DNA of 64,000 nt from Acinetobacter amyesii (lineage in GTDB: Bacteria; Pseudomonadota; Gammaproteobacteria; Pseudomonadales; Moraxellaceae): positions 124,001 through 188,000 of the forward strand of contig NZ_MVKX01000005.1 in assembly GCF_002018365.1 (NCBI RefSeq). Reading direction: 5' to 3'. The notes below the pieces were generated by a model. The model was given only the letters and a program-made list of their open reading frames with translations. It searched no databases and was not told the DNA's origin. This document shows positions 17,551 through 25,619 of this stretch, in pieces (positions within the stretch are counted from its first letter, which is position 1; each line of letters begins with the position of its first letter). A program made the translations under genes and the position numbers.

Positions 17551-17637
17551 GCTCACTGCCATTTCATAAAAGTGGAGCTGGATCTGATCTAAATTGTTCT
17601 TACCGTCAGCACCAATTGCTTTAAGCGTCTTGACGGT
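17551..17637 (-). other. Two hairpins in the MFS-cupin gap
   Basis: ACCGTCA/TGACGGT (17602-17608 with 17631-17637) and AGCTCCACT/AGTGAGCT (17551-17574, one bulge) lie between the MFS stop and the cupin ribosome binding site. Neither has a T run. They could set differential expression within the operon by mRNA processing or stability. Confidence 0.35.
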
Positions 17638-17698
17638 CATGTGTATCGGTTAAATAAAAGTTTGGGTTCACGACTTGGCTTTAACTTTGGCTCAAGCC

Positions 17699-18922
17699 TT
17701 AATAACGTTTCAGCAATGGCGCGAGGAAGAAGGAACCGATCACGGCGACTGCTGCCAAGAAGGTAATGCCAATATTGAAACTGCCGGTTTGCATCACAAT
17801 TGCACCAATCACCACAGGCGCTGCTGCACTGGCAAAATTACCTAGACCATTGAAAATACCGCCTGCTGTTGCACCAACATCTGCTGAGGTAATGCGTGCC
17901 AACAGTGCAAACACTGCCGCTACACCAAAGCCCCAAGCCATTGCACTTAAAGACATGGCTAAAATCACCAGCATTGGATCTTTCGCAATGACCATCACAT
18001 ACATGAAGATCCCTGCAATCAATAAACCACCACTAACCTGAATCGCACGTTTGCCTAGCTTGTCTGAAAGGAATGCACCAGCCACTTCACCAATCAGCAT
18101 GGCAATAAATGGCAAGCTTGAATAAATACCAAACTCTTTTAAGTTGAAGCCTTTATCTTGAATCAGATAAGACGGCACCCAACTGTTTAGACCCCATAAA
18201 TAGGTCATCAAAGCGATATTGAAAATGCACAGCAGCCAGAACGAACCATTGCCCAGCAAGGTTTTGGTATTGCTCAAATGCGTCTTGAAATTCACGCGTT
18301 TGCCAACACCTTCCAAATCCACAGTGCGTTTCAACTGTAAGTTACGCAGGCCATACACAATCAGCATCAATACGATGAAGGTCATTGCCCCCATGACAAA
18401 GAAGGTGGTGTGCCAGTCGTAGTGCGCCAAAACAAATGCAGTAATCGGGAAGCCGAGGAATGCGCCAATGGGAGTTCCGAGCAGGAACATGGTCGAAGCA
18501 CGCGCTTGCTGACGGTCGGTATAGGTTTGTTTCACAATGGTATAAGCCAAAGCAAACAACGGACCTTCAGCCAAACCGAGCAGTACGCGCAGCGTCATCA
18601 TCGTGGAATAATCTGTGGTAAAACCCATCAAAAACATCAATAGGCCCCAAGACGCCACACTCCAAAACAGCATTTTTTTAGGGCAGAAAATATCGCCTAA
18701 AAAGCTCAGGAACATTGACGAAAAACCGTAAGCCAGCAAAAAGCTCGTCATCAGCCAGCCTAGTTTTGCCTTGTCCTGTGCAATGCCCATCGCATTTTGG
18801 AAGGTTGCATCTGAAAACAAGACAGCAATACTGATTTTGTCAAAGAAAGCCAGTACCACGCAGATCATTAAAATGATCGCTGGGGTCCAATGCTTTAATC
18901 CTGTTTTTGCATCATTATCCAT
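17699..18922 (-). CDS. MFS transporter, probable aromatic-acid or anion symporter
   Basis: A 407-residue permease with 12 predicted membrane segments. The MFS loop 2-3 signature appears as GDIFCPKKMLFWSVASWG, and the repeat in the second half as SDKLGKRAIQVSGG. The N-terminal style (FFDKISIAVLFSD, GLAEGPLFALAY) resembles the anion:cation symporter group, which carries carboxylates. It lies inside the catabolic operon, 41 bp after the ferredoxin reductase gene, and probably imports the substrate across the inner membrane. The specificity is unknown. Confidence 0.9.
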   Translation of the reverse strand: MDNDAKTGLKHWTPAIILMICVVLAFFDKISIAVLFSDATFQNAMGIAQDKAKLGWLMTSFLLAYGFSSMFLSFLGDIFCPKKMLFWSVASWGLLMFLMGFTTDYSTMMTLRVLLGLAEGPLFALAYTIVKQTYTDRQQARASTMFLLGTPIGAFLGFPITAFVLAHYDWHTTFFVMGAMTFIVLMLIVYGLRNLQLKRTVDLEGVGKRVNFKTHLSNTKTLLGNGSFWLLCIFNIALMTYLWGLNSWVPSYLIQDKGFNLKEFGIYSSLPFIAMLIGEVAGAFLSDKLGKRAIQVSGGLLIAGIFMYVMVIAKDPMLVILAMSLSAMAWGFGVAAVFALLARITSADVGATAGGIFNGLGNFASAAAPVVIGAIVMQTGSFNIGITFLAAVAVIGSFFLAPLLKRY

Positions 18923-18963
18923 GGGTAAATCCTTTCATTCATGGGCTAATATTTTTTAAACGC

Positions 18964-20172
18964 TTACTTCAATTTCATTAAATTAAAGTCTGGATCTTGC
19001 AATTCAGCTGGATCCAATTCGCGCTGGCTGGCCATCCATCGTTTTGCCAGTTTGATTAATTTTGAATCATTTACTGCGATCATATTCAGCAGCCGTTGAT
19101 TTGCATCCAAATAGAAAAAGCTGATTTGCGTTTCTGTAGTTTTACGGATCACCACCTGATGAGTTTTTTCAGGCTGATATGTCCCTAAAATCTGAATGTT
19201 ACATTGATACTGATCTGACCATAACCAAGGTATATCCTGATAAGCCGTCATCTCACCCAACATTGATTTTGCTGCAGAAATAGCCTGATTTTGCGCATTC
19301 GCCCAAGACTGAATGCAGTAACCGAGTGATGGATGAATCGCAACATCACCTGCAGCATAGATGTCTACATCTGAGGTTTGTCCATATTCATTTACCACGA
19401 TGCCGTCTTTCACATCGAGCTCTGCCAGTGCAGCCAGTTCTTTTGCAATTTCTGCACCTGCACCGACCACCACACAATCAAACTGTTTTAATTTAATGTC
19501 TGCATCAAACACGTCAACATGATGATCTGCTGTTTCGATCAGATGCAATTTGGTCGCATTTAAATGAATCGCTGTACCATTGCTTTCATGCAAGTGCTTG
19601 AGAAAATCAGAAACTTCTGGGCTGACACTGCGTGCGCAAAGGCGTGAACCGTATTCAAAAATTTCAACCTGCTTGCCCTGCTTACGCGCAGTTGCAGCAA
19701 TTTCAAGACCAATCCAGCCACCGCCAATCACGGCAATATGTTCTGCAGATTTAAATTTTTCTGTCAGCTTTTGGCAGTCTTGAATATCACGCATGGTGTA
19801 AACATTCTGCATGCTCGACCAAGCTGAAACAGGAATACGCGCTCGGCTGCCCGTCGCAATTAGCAATTTGTCATAAGGCAAAACTTTGCCGCTTTCCAAA
19901 TGAACGGTTTTATCCGCTTTATCCAGTTTGACCGCATGATCTGGCTTATGCCAAGTCACTGAAAAATCATTCACCTGCTCATGAGAAAACAGATTCAAGC
20001 TTTCTACTTCTGCTTCTTGTGACAGCACTTGCTTTGACAGTGGCGGACGTTCATAGAACACCTGCTCTTCATTTGAAATCACGTGAATTTCACCGTCAAA
20101 GCCTTGTCCACGTAAAGTATGGACTGCCCATCCTGCGGCTTGGCCTGCACCGACAATCACTATTCTGTTCAT
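18964..20172 (-). CDS. FAD-dependent ferredoxin reductase of the Rieske oxygenase system
   Basis: A 402-residue BphA4/rhodocoxin-reductase-type flavoprotein. An FAD Rossmann motif IVGAGQAAGWA is at 5-15, YERPPLSK follows near residue 45, and the NAD(H) motif VIGGGWIGLEIAA is in the middle. YAAGDVA marks the second FAD contact, and the C-terminal domain is of the reductase type (IPWLWSDQY). It should pass electrons from NADH to the Rieske ferredoxin at 23303-23608. Together with the oxygenase alpha subunit they make a complete three-component oxygenase. Confidence 0.92.
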   Translation of the reverse strand: MNRIVIVGAGQAAGWAVHTLRGQGFDGEIHVISNEEQVFYERPPLSKQVLSQEAEVESLNLFSHEQVNDFSVTWHKPDHAVKLDKADKTVHLESGKVLPYDKLLIATGSRARIPVSAWSSMQNVYTMRDIQDCQKLTEKFKSAEHIAVIGGGWIGLEIAATARKQGKQVEIFEYGSRLCARSVSPEVSDFLKHLHESNGTAIHLNATKLHLIETADHHVDVFDADIKLKQFDCVVVGAGAEIAKELAALAELDVKDGIVVNEYGQTSDVDIYAAGDVAIHPSLGYCIQSWANAQNQAISAAKSMLGEMTAYQDIPWLWSDQYQCNIQILGTYQPEKTHQVVIRKTTETQISFFYLDANQRLLNMIAVNDSKLIKLAKRWMASQRELDPAELQDPDFNLMKLK

Positions 20173-20197
20173 GCTGATCTCCTTATAACCATTTACC

Positions 20198-21127
20198 TTA
20201 GGCAGGCTTTACTTGACGGCGGGTTTCATGATCCAAACCACCTTCAATTGCCCATTCGGTAAATAATTCCAAGCTATGTTCTTCTTCACGCGGCTGCCAT
20301 TCTTCTGTCAAATAATCATCATTGGTGTAGTACTCAAACGCACCGCCCAATGGAGAATTCACATACCAAAAATATGCAGATGAAATCGGGTGGCGACCTG
20401 GGCCAATAAAGGTTGACCAGTCTTGACGGTTCATGCTTAAACCGCCGCCAATGACTTCATGAATATCACGGACCACAAAGGCCACATGGTTCAAGCCCGC
20501 TGGCTTATTCGGCACGGACAATAAGAACAAATCATGATGGAAACCTTCGCCACGGCAGCGCAAGAATGCACCGCGCTTACGGTAAGCATCCGATAAATGG
20601 AAGCCAACTTTTTCAATGTAAAACGCTTGTGTCGTTTCCAAATCTGGTGTGAAAAACACCACATGACCAATAGCTACCGGTTCTGCTTTTTCATACACAG
20701 GACTAGCTGCATTCACACGTTGTATATTGCCAAATTGGTTAATGCCTTCTGTTTTTGCTTCTGGCAATGCATGCGTTATGCTTTTTTCAAACACAATGGT
20801 CATACCATTTGGGTCACGGCACTGCACATGCGATGCTGAACTTGCAAAACCCGGCTCATTAGCTAAATTTGCTTTTAAAGTTTCAAAATCTTGATCATTT
20901 TCAACACCCCATGTTACTTCACGCAGTGTTGAACCGGCTTCAATCGCTGGCGGTAAACGTGCATCAGAGGTATCAAACAGATAGAGTTTGCTGCCATTTT
21001 GCGTTTGATATAAATCTGTACCATCAATATCTGTTGCCACAGACTTTAAGCCAAAATCAGCTAAAAATGTCTTTGCCTCTTGGCGGTTTTCGACACCAAA
21101 TTTAAGGACTTCAATTCCTGTAATCAT
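20198..21127 (-). CDS. Two-domain VOC protein, probable extradiol ring-cleavage dioxygenase
   Basis: A 309-residue type-I extradiol-like protein with two VOC modules. The C-terminal module has the expected metal ligands: His in IGHVVFFTPD, His in GLNHVAFVVRD and Glu in GGAFEYYTND. The SSAYFWYVNSP segment fits the active-site wall. The N-terminal module lacks the ligands, as in catechol 2,3-dioxygenases. The ATG at 21127 with AAGGAG upstream is chosen over an in-frame start at 21160 that would run into the SDR gene. It should open a catechol-like ring next to the diol; the substrate is unknown. Confidence 0.88.
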   Translation of the reverse strand: MITGIEVLKFGVENRQEAKTFLADFGLKSVATDIDGTDLYQTQNGSKLYLFDTSDARLPPAIEAGSTLREVTWGVENDQDFETLKANLANEPGFASSASHVQCRDPNGMTIVFEKSITHALPEAKTEGINQFGNIQRVNAASPVYEKAEPVAIGHVVFFTPDLETTQAFYIEKVGFHLSDAYRKRGAFLRCRGEGFHHDLFLLSVPNKPAGLNHVAFVVRDIHEVIGGGLSMNRQDWSTFIGPGRHPISSAYFWYVNSPLGGAFEYYTNDDYLTEEWQPREEEHSLELFTEWAIEGGLDHETRRQVKPA

Positions 21128-21137
21128 GTCTTGCTCC

Positions 21138-21902
21138 TTAATTAAATACGAAACCGCCATTCACAGGAATATTCTGTCCGGTCACAAAAGACGATAAATC
21201 TGAAAGCAGATAAATCGCTGTGCCGTTCACATCCTGCGGAAGCTGTTGACGCTGTATGGCCCTTCCATTCACATACAAATCGTGGCGCGATTGCGGGACA
21301 TATTCTGTGGCTTCGACCAGTGTTAAACCTGGGCTGATGGTATTCACACAGATATTGTCTGGGCCTAACTCACTTGCCATTGAACGGGTCATCGAAATAA
21401 TGGCGCCTTTACTTGCAACATAAGCCATCAGCTTTGGGGCGCCCCACAGCGCTGTGTCTGAAGCAATATTGATAATTTTGCCCTGATCTGACGCTTTTAA
21501 ATGCGGTACGCAAGCTTGAGAAACCAACCATGTACCTTTGACATTGACCGTCATCACACGGTCCCAAAGCGCTTCGTCATAGCTCATCATGTCGACACCG
21601 CCCACCCCTGTCGCTAAGGCAGCACAGTTGATTAGACCATCCAATCCACCTAAAACACCCACGGCAATTTGTACGGCATTTTGAATCGAATTTTTATCGC
21701 TCAAATCAATCATGACAGATGAGACTTTTAAGCCATTTTTCGCCAAGCTTTGCGCTTCATCATGCACTTGATCGGCCAAGATATCAGCCATCACCACTGC
21801 CGCGCCTGCTTCAGCAGCCGCTTGGGCAAAATCAAGTCCTAAGCCGCGCGCAGCACCTGTCACCAAGATGCGCTTGCCGGCTAAAATCTGCACATTAGCC
21901 AT
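21138..21902 (-). CDS. SDR family dehydrogenase, possible cis-diol dehydrogenase
   Basis: A 254-residue classical SDR. GAARGLGLDFA is the cofactor loop, NCAALATG replaces the usual NNAG, and the catalytic set is intact (Ser148, Tyr161, Lys165 in YVASK). The last residues form GGFVFN. Placed between the Rieske oxygenase and the extradiol dioxygenase, it could re-aromatise a cis-dihydrodiol to a catechol; the position supports this, but the sequence alone does not. Its start overlaps the oxygenase stop by 8 bp, which points to translational coupling. Confidence 0.88.
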   Translation of the reverse strand: MANVQILAGKRILVTGAARGLGLDFAQAAAEAGAAVVMADILADQVHDEAQSLAKNGLKVSSVMIDLSDKNSIQNAVQIAVGVLGGLDGLINCAALATGVGGVDMMSYDEALWDRVMTVNVKGTWLVSQACVPHLKASDQGKIINIASDTALWGAPKLMAYVASKGAIISMTRSMASELGPDNICVNTISPGLTLVEATEYVPQSRHDLYVNGRAIQRQQLPQDVNGTAIYLLSDLSSFVTGQNIPVNGGFVFN

Positions 21903-22959
21903 TTGACGCTTCCTTCATTTCAATGCGGTTTTCATCTTTCACTTCACGCAGCGCTAAGATTTTTTTGATTTGCTTTTCCGCTTCTTTTTTCATGAGGCGG
22001 CGTAAGCGAGATAAGCCTACATCGTGCTGATAAAGGAATTCGTGTTGACGTGCATTGGGCGCCATGTTTTCTAAAATAATGCGGTCTTGTTCCAGTACAT
22101 CCCAGTGCAATTGCTCAAGATGGTTACGGTACAAGAAACGCCAAACATTACGCTGCCAGCCTGACACTTTACGGCAGCGCCAGAAGAATACGCGCGTGTT
22201 GTCGGCATCAATCGGAGTTGCAAAACCGACAATCCAAAACTCACCACCAGGACCAAAAGACTTACGGTAAGGAATCGATAAACGTAGCCATGCCGCACCG
22301 GTTTGACCATATTCAACCCAGTCAAAGTTCACACCAGTTTGGCCTTCTTTTTCAAAGACGAAACCATCTTGGGTTGCGCGGTGCTTCATTTCAGCTGTAC
22401 GTTCACCTTCCGCCATAGAGTGCGAAGTGCAATGCAGGTATGTGCCGTGCATCGGGTCCATCACGTTATCAATGGCATATTGATGATTCACTTTCCAATC
22501 TGCCATACATAGGAATGAGCTCCACTCATCACTTGACAGCTGATCGGGTAAGTTAAGTTCTGCAGGCGCTTCATTAGCATCAAGACCAAACCAAATAAAG
22601 ATCGCATCATTCATTTCTTTGACTTGATATGATTTTACGCAGTCGCTCCCTTTGAGCGGGCAATCATGTACTGCTGGCACATCTTCCACCACGCCGTCAT
22701 GACGCACTTCTACACCGTGATACCAGCAAGCAACGCGGTTACCCAAATTCCAGCCTAGCGATAAACGTGCGCCGCGGTGCGGACAGCGGTCTTCTAGTGC
22801 ATGTACAGCGCCTTGCTCATCGCGCCATACCACAATATTTTCGCCTAAACGGGTAATCCCAACAGGATTTGAACCTACTTCCCAGCTTGCCAAGACTGGA
22901 TACCATTGATCACGCAGACCAAGATCCAAATATTGTTCTAAATTAATTTCTGCAGTCAT
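21895..22959 (-). CDS. Rieske non-haem iron oxygenase, alpha subunit
   Basis: A 354-residue ring-hydroxylating or demethylating oxygenase. The Rieske [2Fe-2S] ligands are Cys59 and His61 (RCPHRGARLS) and Cys78 and His81 (CWYHGV). The mononuclear iron motif is DNVMDPMHGTYLHCTSH with His171 and His176. No beta subunit is encoded nearby, so it probably forms an alpha-only oligomer like the phthalate/vanillate oxygenase group. Dedicated ferredoxin and reductase genes are in the same operon. Whether it dihydroxylates a ring, mono-oxygenates or demethylates is open. Confidence 0.93.
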   Translation of the reverse strand: MTAEINLEQYLDLGLRDQWYPVLASWEVGSNPVGITRLGENIVVWRDEQGAVHALEDRCPHRGARLSLGWNLGNRVACWYHGVEVRHDGVVEDVPAVHDCPLKGSDCVKSYQVKEMNDAIFIWFGLDANEAPAELNLPDQLSSDEWSSFLCMADWKVNHQYAIDNVMDPMHGTYLHCTSHSMAEGERTAEMKHRATQDGFVFEKEGQTGVNFDWVEYGQTGAAWLRLSIPYRKSFGPGGEFWIVGFATPIDADNTRVFFWRCRKVSGWQRNVWRFLYRNHLEQLHWDVLEQDRIILENMAPNARQHEFLYQHDVGLSRLRRLMKKEAEKQIKKILALREVKDENRIEMKEASNG

Positions 22960-22974
22960 GATGAAATCCTTTTC

Positions 22975-23274
22975 TTAATAGCCTAGACGCTGCATCTCTT
23001 TCGAGAAGCTCTCAGTCGTCCAAACCTCTCCTGCCACTGTTCTAAACCCTTGCTGATTCAGTGCATCGGTTAATGCATCCAGTTCTGTCACATCGTTATT
23101 GAAGGCTTGAATTAAATGCTGCACAAAATCCAATTCATATTGGCTCGGCGCGCGGCTGCGGTTTTGCCAAACCAAATGTTCAACCTGACCCGGAACTTGA
23201 ATATTGTTAATGCCTGCGTCAGTCGAAGGCGTTGCGTTAATCCATTTAGCTAGCTTTTCGTTAAATGCTTTCAT
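22975..23274 (-). CDS. Small recombinase-like HTH-domain protein
   Basis: A 99-residue protein beginning MKAFNEKLAKWINATPSTDA. The C-terminal half (DALTDALNQQGFRTVAGEVWTTESFSKEMQRLG) looks like the recombinase-type helix-turn-helix seen in small proteins beside Rieske oxygenases; the N-terminal half includes VEHLVWQNRSRAPSQYELDF. The ATG at 23274 with AAGGAAA upstream is chosen; an upstream in-frame ATG at 23430 would overlap the ferredoxin gene. It sits between the ferredoxin and oxygenase genes, so it may assist or regulate the oxygenase rather than recombine DNA. Function unknown. Confidence 0.75.
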   Translation of the reverse strand: MKAFNEKLAKWINATPSTDAGINNIQVPGQVEHLVWQNRSRAPSQYELDFVQHLIQAFNNDVTELDALTDALNQQGFRTVAGEVWTTESFSKEMQRLGY

Positions 23275-23302
23275 GTGAATATTTCCTTTTCTTCCTTCAG
23301 CC

Positions 23303-23608
23303 TTAGAGTTGAATTTGAACTTCACCGTTTTCAACCCGTACTGGGTAAGTACATAAATCTCTGCAACCTGGGCCACTTTCCAAAGCCCCTGTTTCCAAGT
23401 TGAAAATCGCTTCATGCAGCGGGCACTCAACTGTCAGTCCTTCAATGAAGCCTTCAGTGAGTAAAGCAAATGCATGCGGACAGACGTTTTCAACCGCGAA
23501 ATAATTTTCTTCGATAAGAAAGACACCGATCTTTTTGTCTTCGACTTCAACCGCTTTTGGCTCTTCATCAGCGACTTCATTCACTTTGCAAACAGATATC
23601 CAGTTCAT
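23303..23608 (-). CDS. Rieske-type [2Fe-2S] ferredoxin
   Basis: A 101-residue electron carrier (106 if started at 23623). The Rieske ligands are Cys-X-His in VCPHAF and Cys-X2-His in ECPLHEAIF, 17 residues apart, as in NahAb/BphA3-type ferredoxins. The ATG at 23608 is preferred because GGAAG lies eight bases before it; the ATG at 23623 has no site and overlaps a probable operator. It is the first gene of the catabolic operon and supplies electrons to the oxygenase from the reductase at 18964-20172. Confidence 0.9.
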   Translation of the reverse strand: MNWISVCKVNEVADEEPKAVEVEDKKIGVFLIEENYFAVENVCPHAFALLTEGFIEGLTVECPLHEAIFNLETGALESGPGCRDLCTYPVRVENGEVQIQL

Positions 23609-23621
23609 ATGCTCATCTTCC

Positions 23622-23642
23622 ATGTTTTATATGCAAAACAAT
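23622..23642. promoter_or_regulatory. IclR-type operator candidate in the leader of the catabolic operon
   Basis: ATGTTTTATATGCAAAACAA is an imperfect palindrome just upstream of the ferredoxin ribosome binding site and downstream of the -10 element. It shares its half-sites with 9765-9786 and 23767-23787. Confidence 0.55.
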
Positions 23643-23667
23643 ATTTAATATTTGAAACATTGAGAAT

Positions 23668-23697
23668 AGGATAATGCGTGAGCAATTTAATTGTCAA
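23668..23697 (-). promoter_or_regulatory. Promoter of the catabolic operon
   Basis: Minus-strand TTGACA (23697-23692) and TATCCT (23673-23668) with an 18-base spacer. The predicted start lies about 20 bases before the operator at 23622-23642. Confidence 0.6.
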
Positions 23698-23745
23698 TTT
23701 TTATAAATTTATATATTTCATCAAGATAGTTAAAAAACACATTTT

Positions 23746-23789
23746 GCAATGTTTTATTTACAAATAAATGTTTTATATATAAACATTGC
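23746..23789. promoter_or_regulatory. Tandem palindromes in the iclR promoter region
   Basis: GCAATGTTT (23746) is mirrored by AAACATTGC (23781). Inside are two palindromes: one centred on TTTATTTACAAATAAA and one at 23767-23787 with the core GTTTTATATATAAAC. It lies about 80 bp upstream of the IclR gene and is the likely autoregulatory site. Confidence 0.55.
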
Positions 23790-23869
23790 GATCTCATTTT
23801 TAGGCCGCTAAAATAGCCCCAATAGGTTATTTATTTTTATATAAACTTAATCAAAGATGAGCTTGGCAA

Positions 23870-24688
23870 ATGAATTCAATTAATAACGATGCCTCTATAG
23901 AGAAAGAAACCGAATCTTCCAATGACGAGCGCTATTTAGTCCCGGGCTTAATTCGTGGCTTAGCCATTTTAAAATTATTCGATCAGCATCATCAGGAAAT
24001 GACCATTTCTGAAATCGCGGAAAAAATTGATGTAAACCGTTCCAGTGCTTTTCGTTTAATTCACACCTTGGAGCACTGCGGCTACCTGCGAAAAATGTCG
24101 CAAAAAACCTATGCACTCAATAGCAATGTGATGGAACTGGGCTTTAACAGCCTTTCTAAATCATCATTAACCGATTTGGCTGCACCGATCATGCGCGAAC
24201 TGCGTGACCGCGTTAAAATTGCGGTGCATTTATCGGTCTTAGAAGGCACAGATATTGTTTTCGTCAGCAATGTTCAGTCCAATGGTCCATTTACTAGTAC
24301 CGTGCATATCGGCACACGCTGGCCTGCCCATGCAACGGTGATTGGTCAATTGATTTTGTCGCAACTGTCAGAAGCTGAAGTCATCAAGCGTTATGAAAAT
24401 ATTCAAGATTGGAAAATATTTTCGGAACGTACACCGCGTAATATTGAGGCATTATTAGAACGACTGCGTGAAGTACGCAATCAACCATTCATGGTGAGCT
24501 GGGGGCATTTCAATACAGATATGGCCGCTTGTGCTGCACCTATATATAGTCAGGCAAGTGGGAAAATGAGTGCTATTCTTTCGGTCAGCTGCCCTTTGAG
24601 TACTTATACAGAAGATCAATTCCGTGGAGAAGTCGCCAATACCGTCATAGAATGTGCCGATAAAATTTCAAAATTCATTTACGTCTAA
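23870..24688 (+). CDS. IclR family transcriptional regulator
   Basis: A 272-residue IclR protein. The winged helix-turn-helix lies at about 25-90 (GLIRGLAILKLFDQHHQEMTISEIAEKIDVNRSSAFRLIHTLEHCGYL), and the effector-binding domain at about 100-270 includes the conserved HIGTRWPAHATVIGQLILS segment. It is divergent from the catabolic operon across 260 bp that hold operator-like palindromes. It is therefore the probable effector-responsive regulator of the operon and, by a shared site, of the porin gene. The effector is presumably the substrate or an intermediate. Confidence 0.95.
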   Translation: MNSINNDASIEKETESSNDERYLVPGLIRGLAILKLFDQHHQEMTISEIAEKIDVNRSSAFRLIHTLEHCGYLRKMSQKTYALNSNVMELGFNSLSKSSLTDLAAPIMRELRDRVKIAVHLSVLEGTDIVFVSNVQSNGPFTSTVHIGTRWPAHATVIGQLILSQLSEAEVIKRYENIQDWKIFSERTPRNIEALLERLREVRNQPFMVSWGHFNTDMAACAAPIYSQASGKMSAILSVSCPLSTYTEDQFRGEVANTVIECADKISKFIYV

Positions 24689-24705
24689 ATGGATGGAATC
24701 ACTTT

Positions 24706-24739
24706 AAACATCTCAAATCACGCATTTTGAGATGTTTTT
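24706..24739 (+). terminator. Terminator of the iclR gene
   Basis: AAACATCTCAAA/TTTTGAGATGTTT hairpin followed by T residues, 18 bp past the stop. Confidence 0.85.
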
Positions 24740-24833
24740 AAATGACGCTCAGTAGCTCAATATTTAGATAAAATTCATCAATCACTGGTGACTTTATATT
24801 GTTGTATTGCTGATGCAATCTATCTAATCGGCC

Positions 24834-25619
24834 TTAAGCTTCCACGCGATAAAAATGATTTTGCATAAAGACGCCAAACATAGAAGCAAATAATTGCCGA
24901 TCTTGTTCAGTTTGAAAAATGCCCCCGAAATAGTCCCGATCCATAGTCAAAATTAAATCGAAGAACGCTTCCAGCTTGGGAACCACTCCTTTTCTTTGGC
25001 AATATGCAAAATATACGCTGACATCTTCAAATAAAATCCACCATTCCTGTGGACTTCCAATCTGAATGCCACCTAATGAATGCTCTAGATCAAACATCGC
25101 ATTAAGCAGATATTGAAAATTTTGCTGTGAACTTTGAAATTGAAAACGAGGATAATCTGTTGTTAGATTTAATTCGATCAGATGTAAATGGACGCTCCGA
25201 GCACGCTCTAATCTACGTTTAACTTTTAAATATTGTTGATAACGACGTCGATCTTTTACTGTGACCGAAGTTAAGCGAGACAAATCCATATTGTCGTGTA
25301 AATCACTGAGTTTCACTTCACACGCAATTGCATTTTTAGCGGTACGCTGCGCAGCTTGAAATCGGTTCTCACCGGCTGTTTTAGTCAGTGCCAGTATCGC
25401 GTCAATAATATGCGCTTGAAAACCCATAGCACGAAGCTCATCCGTCGTTGTCGCAGTATCTTCTAAAATGTCATGTAGTACAGCGACGATTTTAGCGTCG
25501 GGATGTTGCACATTTTTCATCACACGAAGTGGATGTTGAATATAGGCTTGTCCCGCTTTATCGACTTGTCCGAAATGGCGTTCTGTCGCCAAAGAAATCG
25601 CGTTTTCTAAAGTTGAAAT
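24834..25619 (-). CDS. HD-domain phosphohydrolase-like protein, probable ATT start
   Basis: A 261-residue protein of the HD superfamily resembling the (p)ppGpp hydrolase module. It reads LENAISLATERHFGQVDKAGQAYIQHPLRVM, then AVLHDILEDTATT (the HD pair) and KLSDLHDNMDLSRL. There is no synthetase domain, so it may be a small stand-alone hydrolase; the substrate is unknown. No ATG, GTG or TTG fits the family N-terminus. The only strong ribosome binding site (AAGGGGAG, 25634-25627) lies seven bases before an ATT at 25619, exactly where homologues have Met-Ser-Thr-Leu-Glu. A TTG at 25592 is an alternative without a binding site. Confidence 0.8.
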   Translation of the reverse strand: MSTLENAISLATERHFGQVDKAGQAYIQHPLRVMKNVQHPDAKIVAVLHDILEDTATTTDELRAMGFQAHIIDAILALTKTAGENRFQAAQRTAKNAIACEVKLSDLHDNMDLSRLTSVTVKDRRRYQQYLKVKRRLERARSVHLHLIELNLTTDYPRFQFQSSQQNFQYLLNAMFDLEHSLGGIQIGSPQEWWILFEDVSVYFAYCQRKGVVPKLEAFFDLILTMDRDYFGGIFQTEQDRQLFASMFGVFMQNHFYRVEA

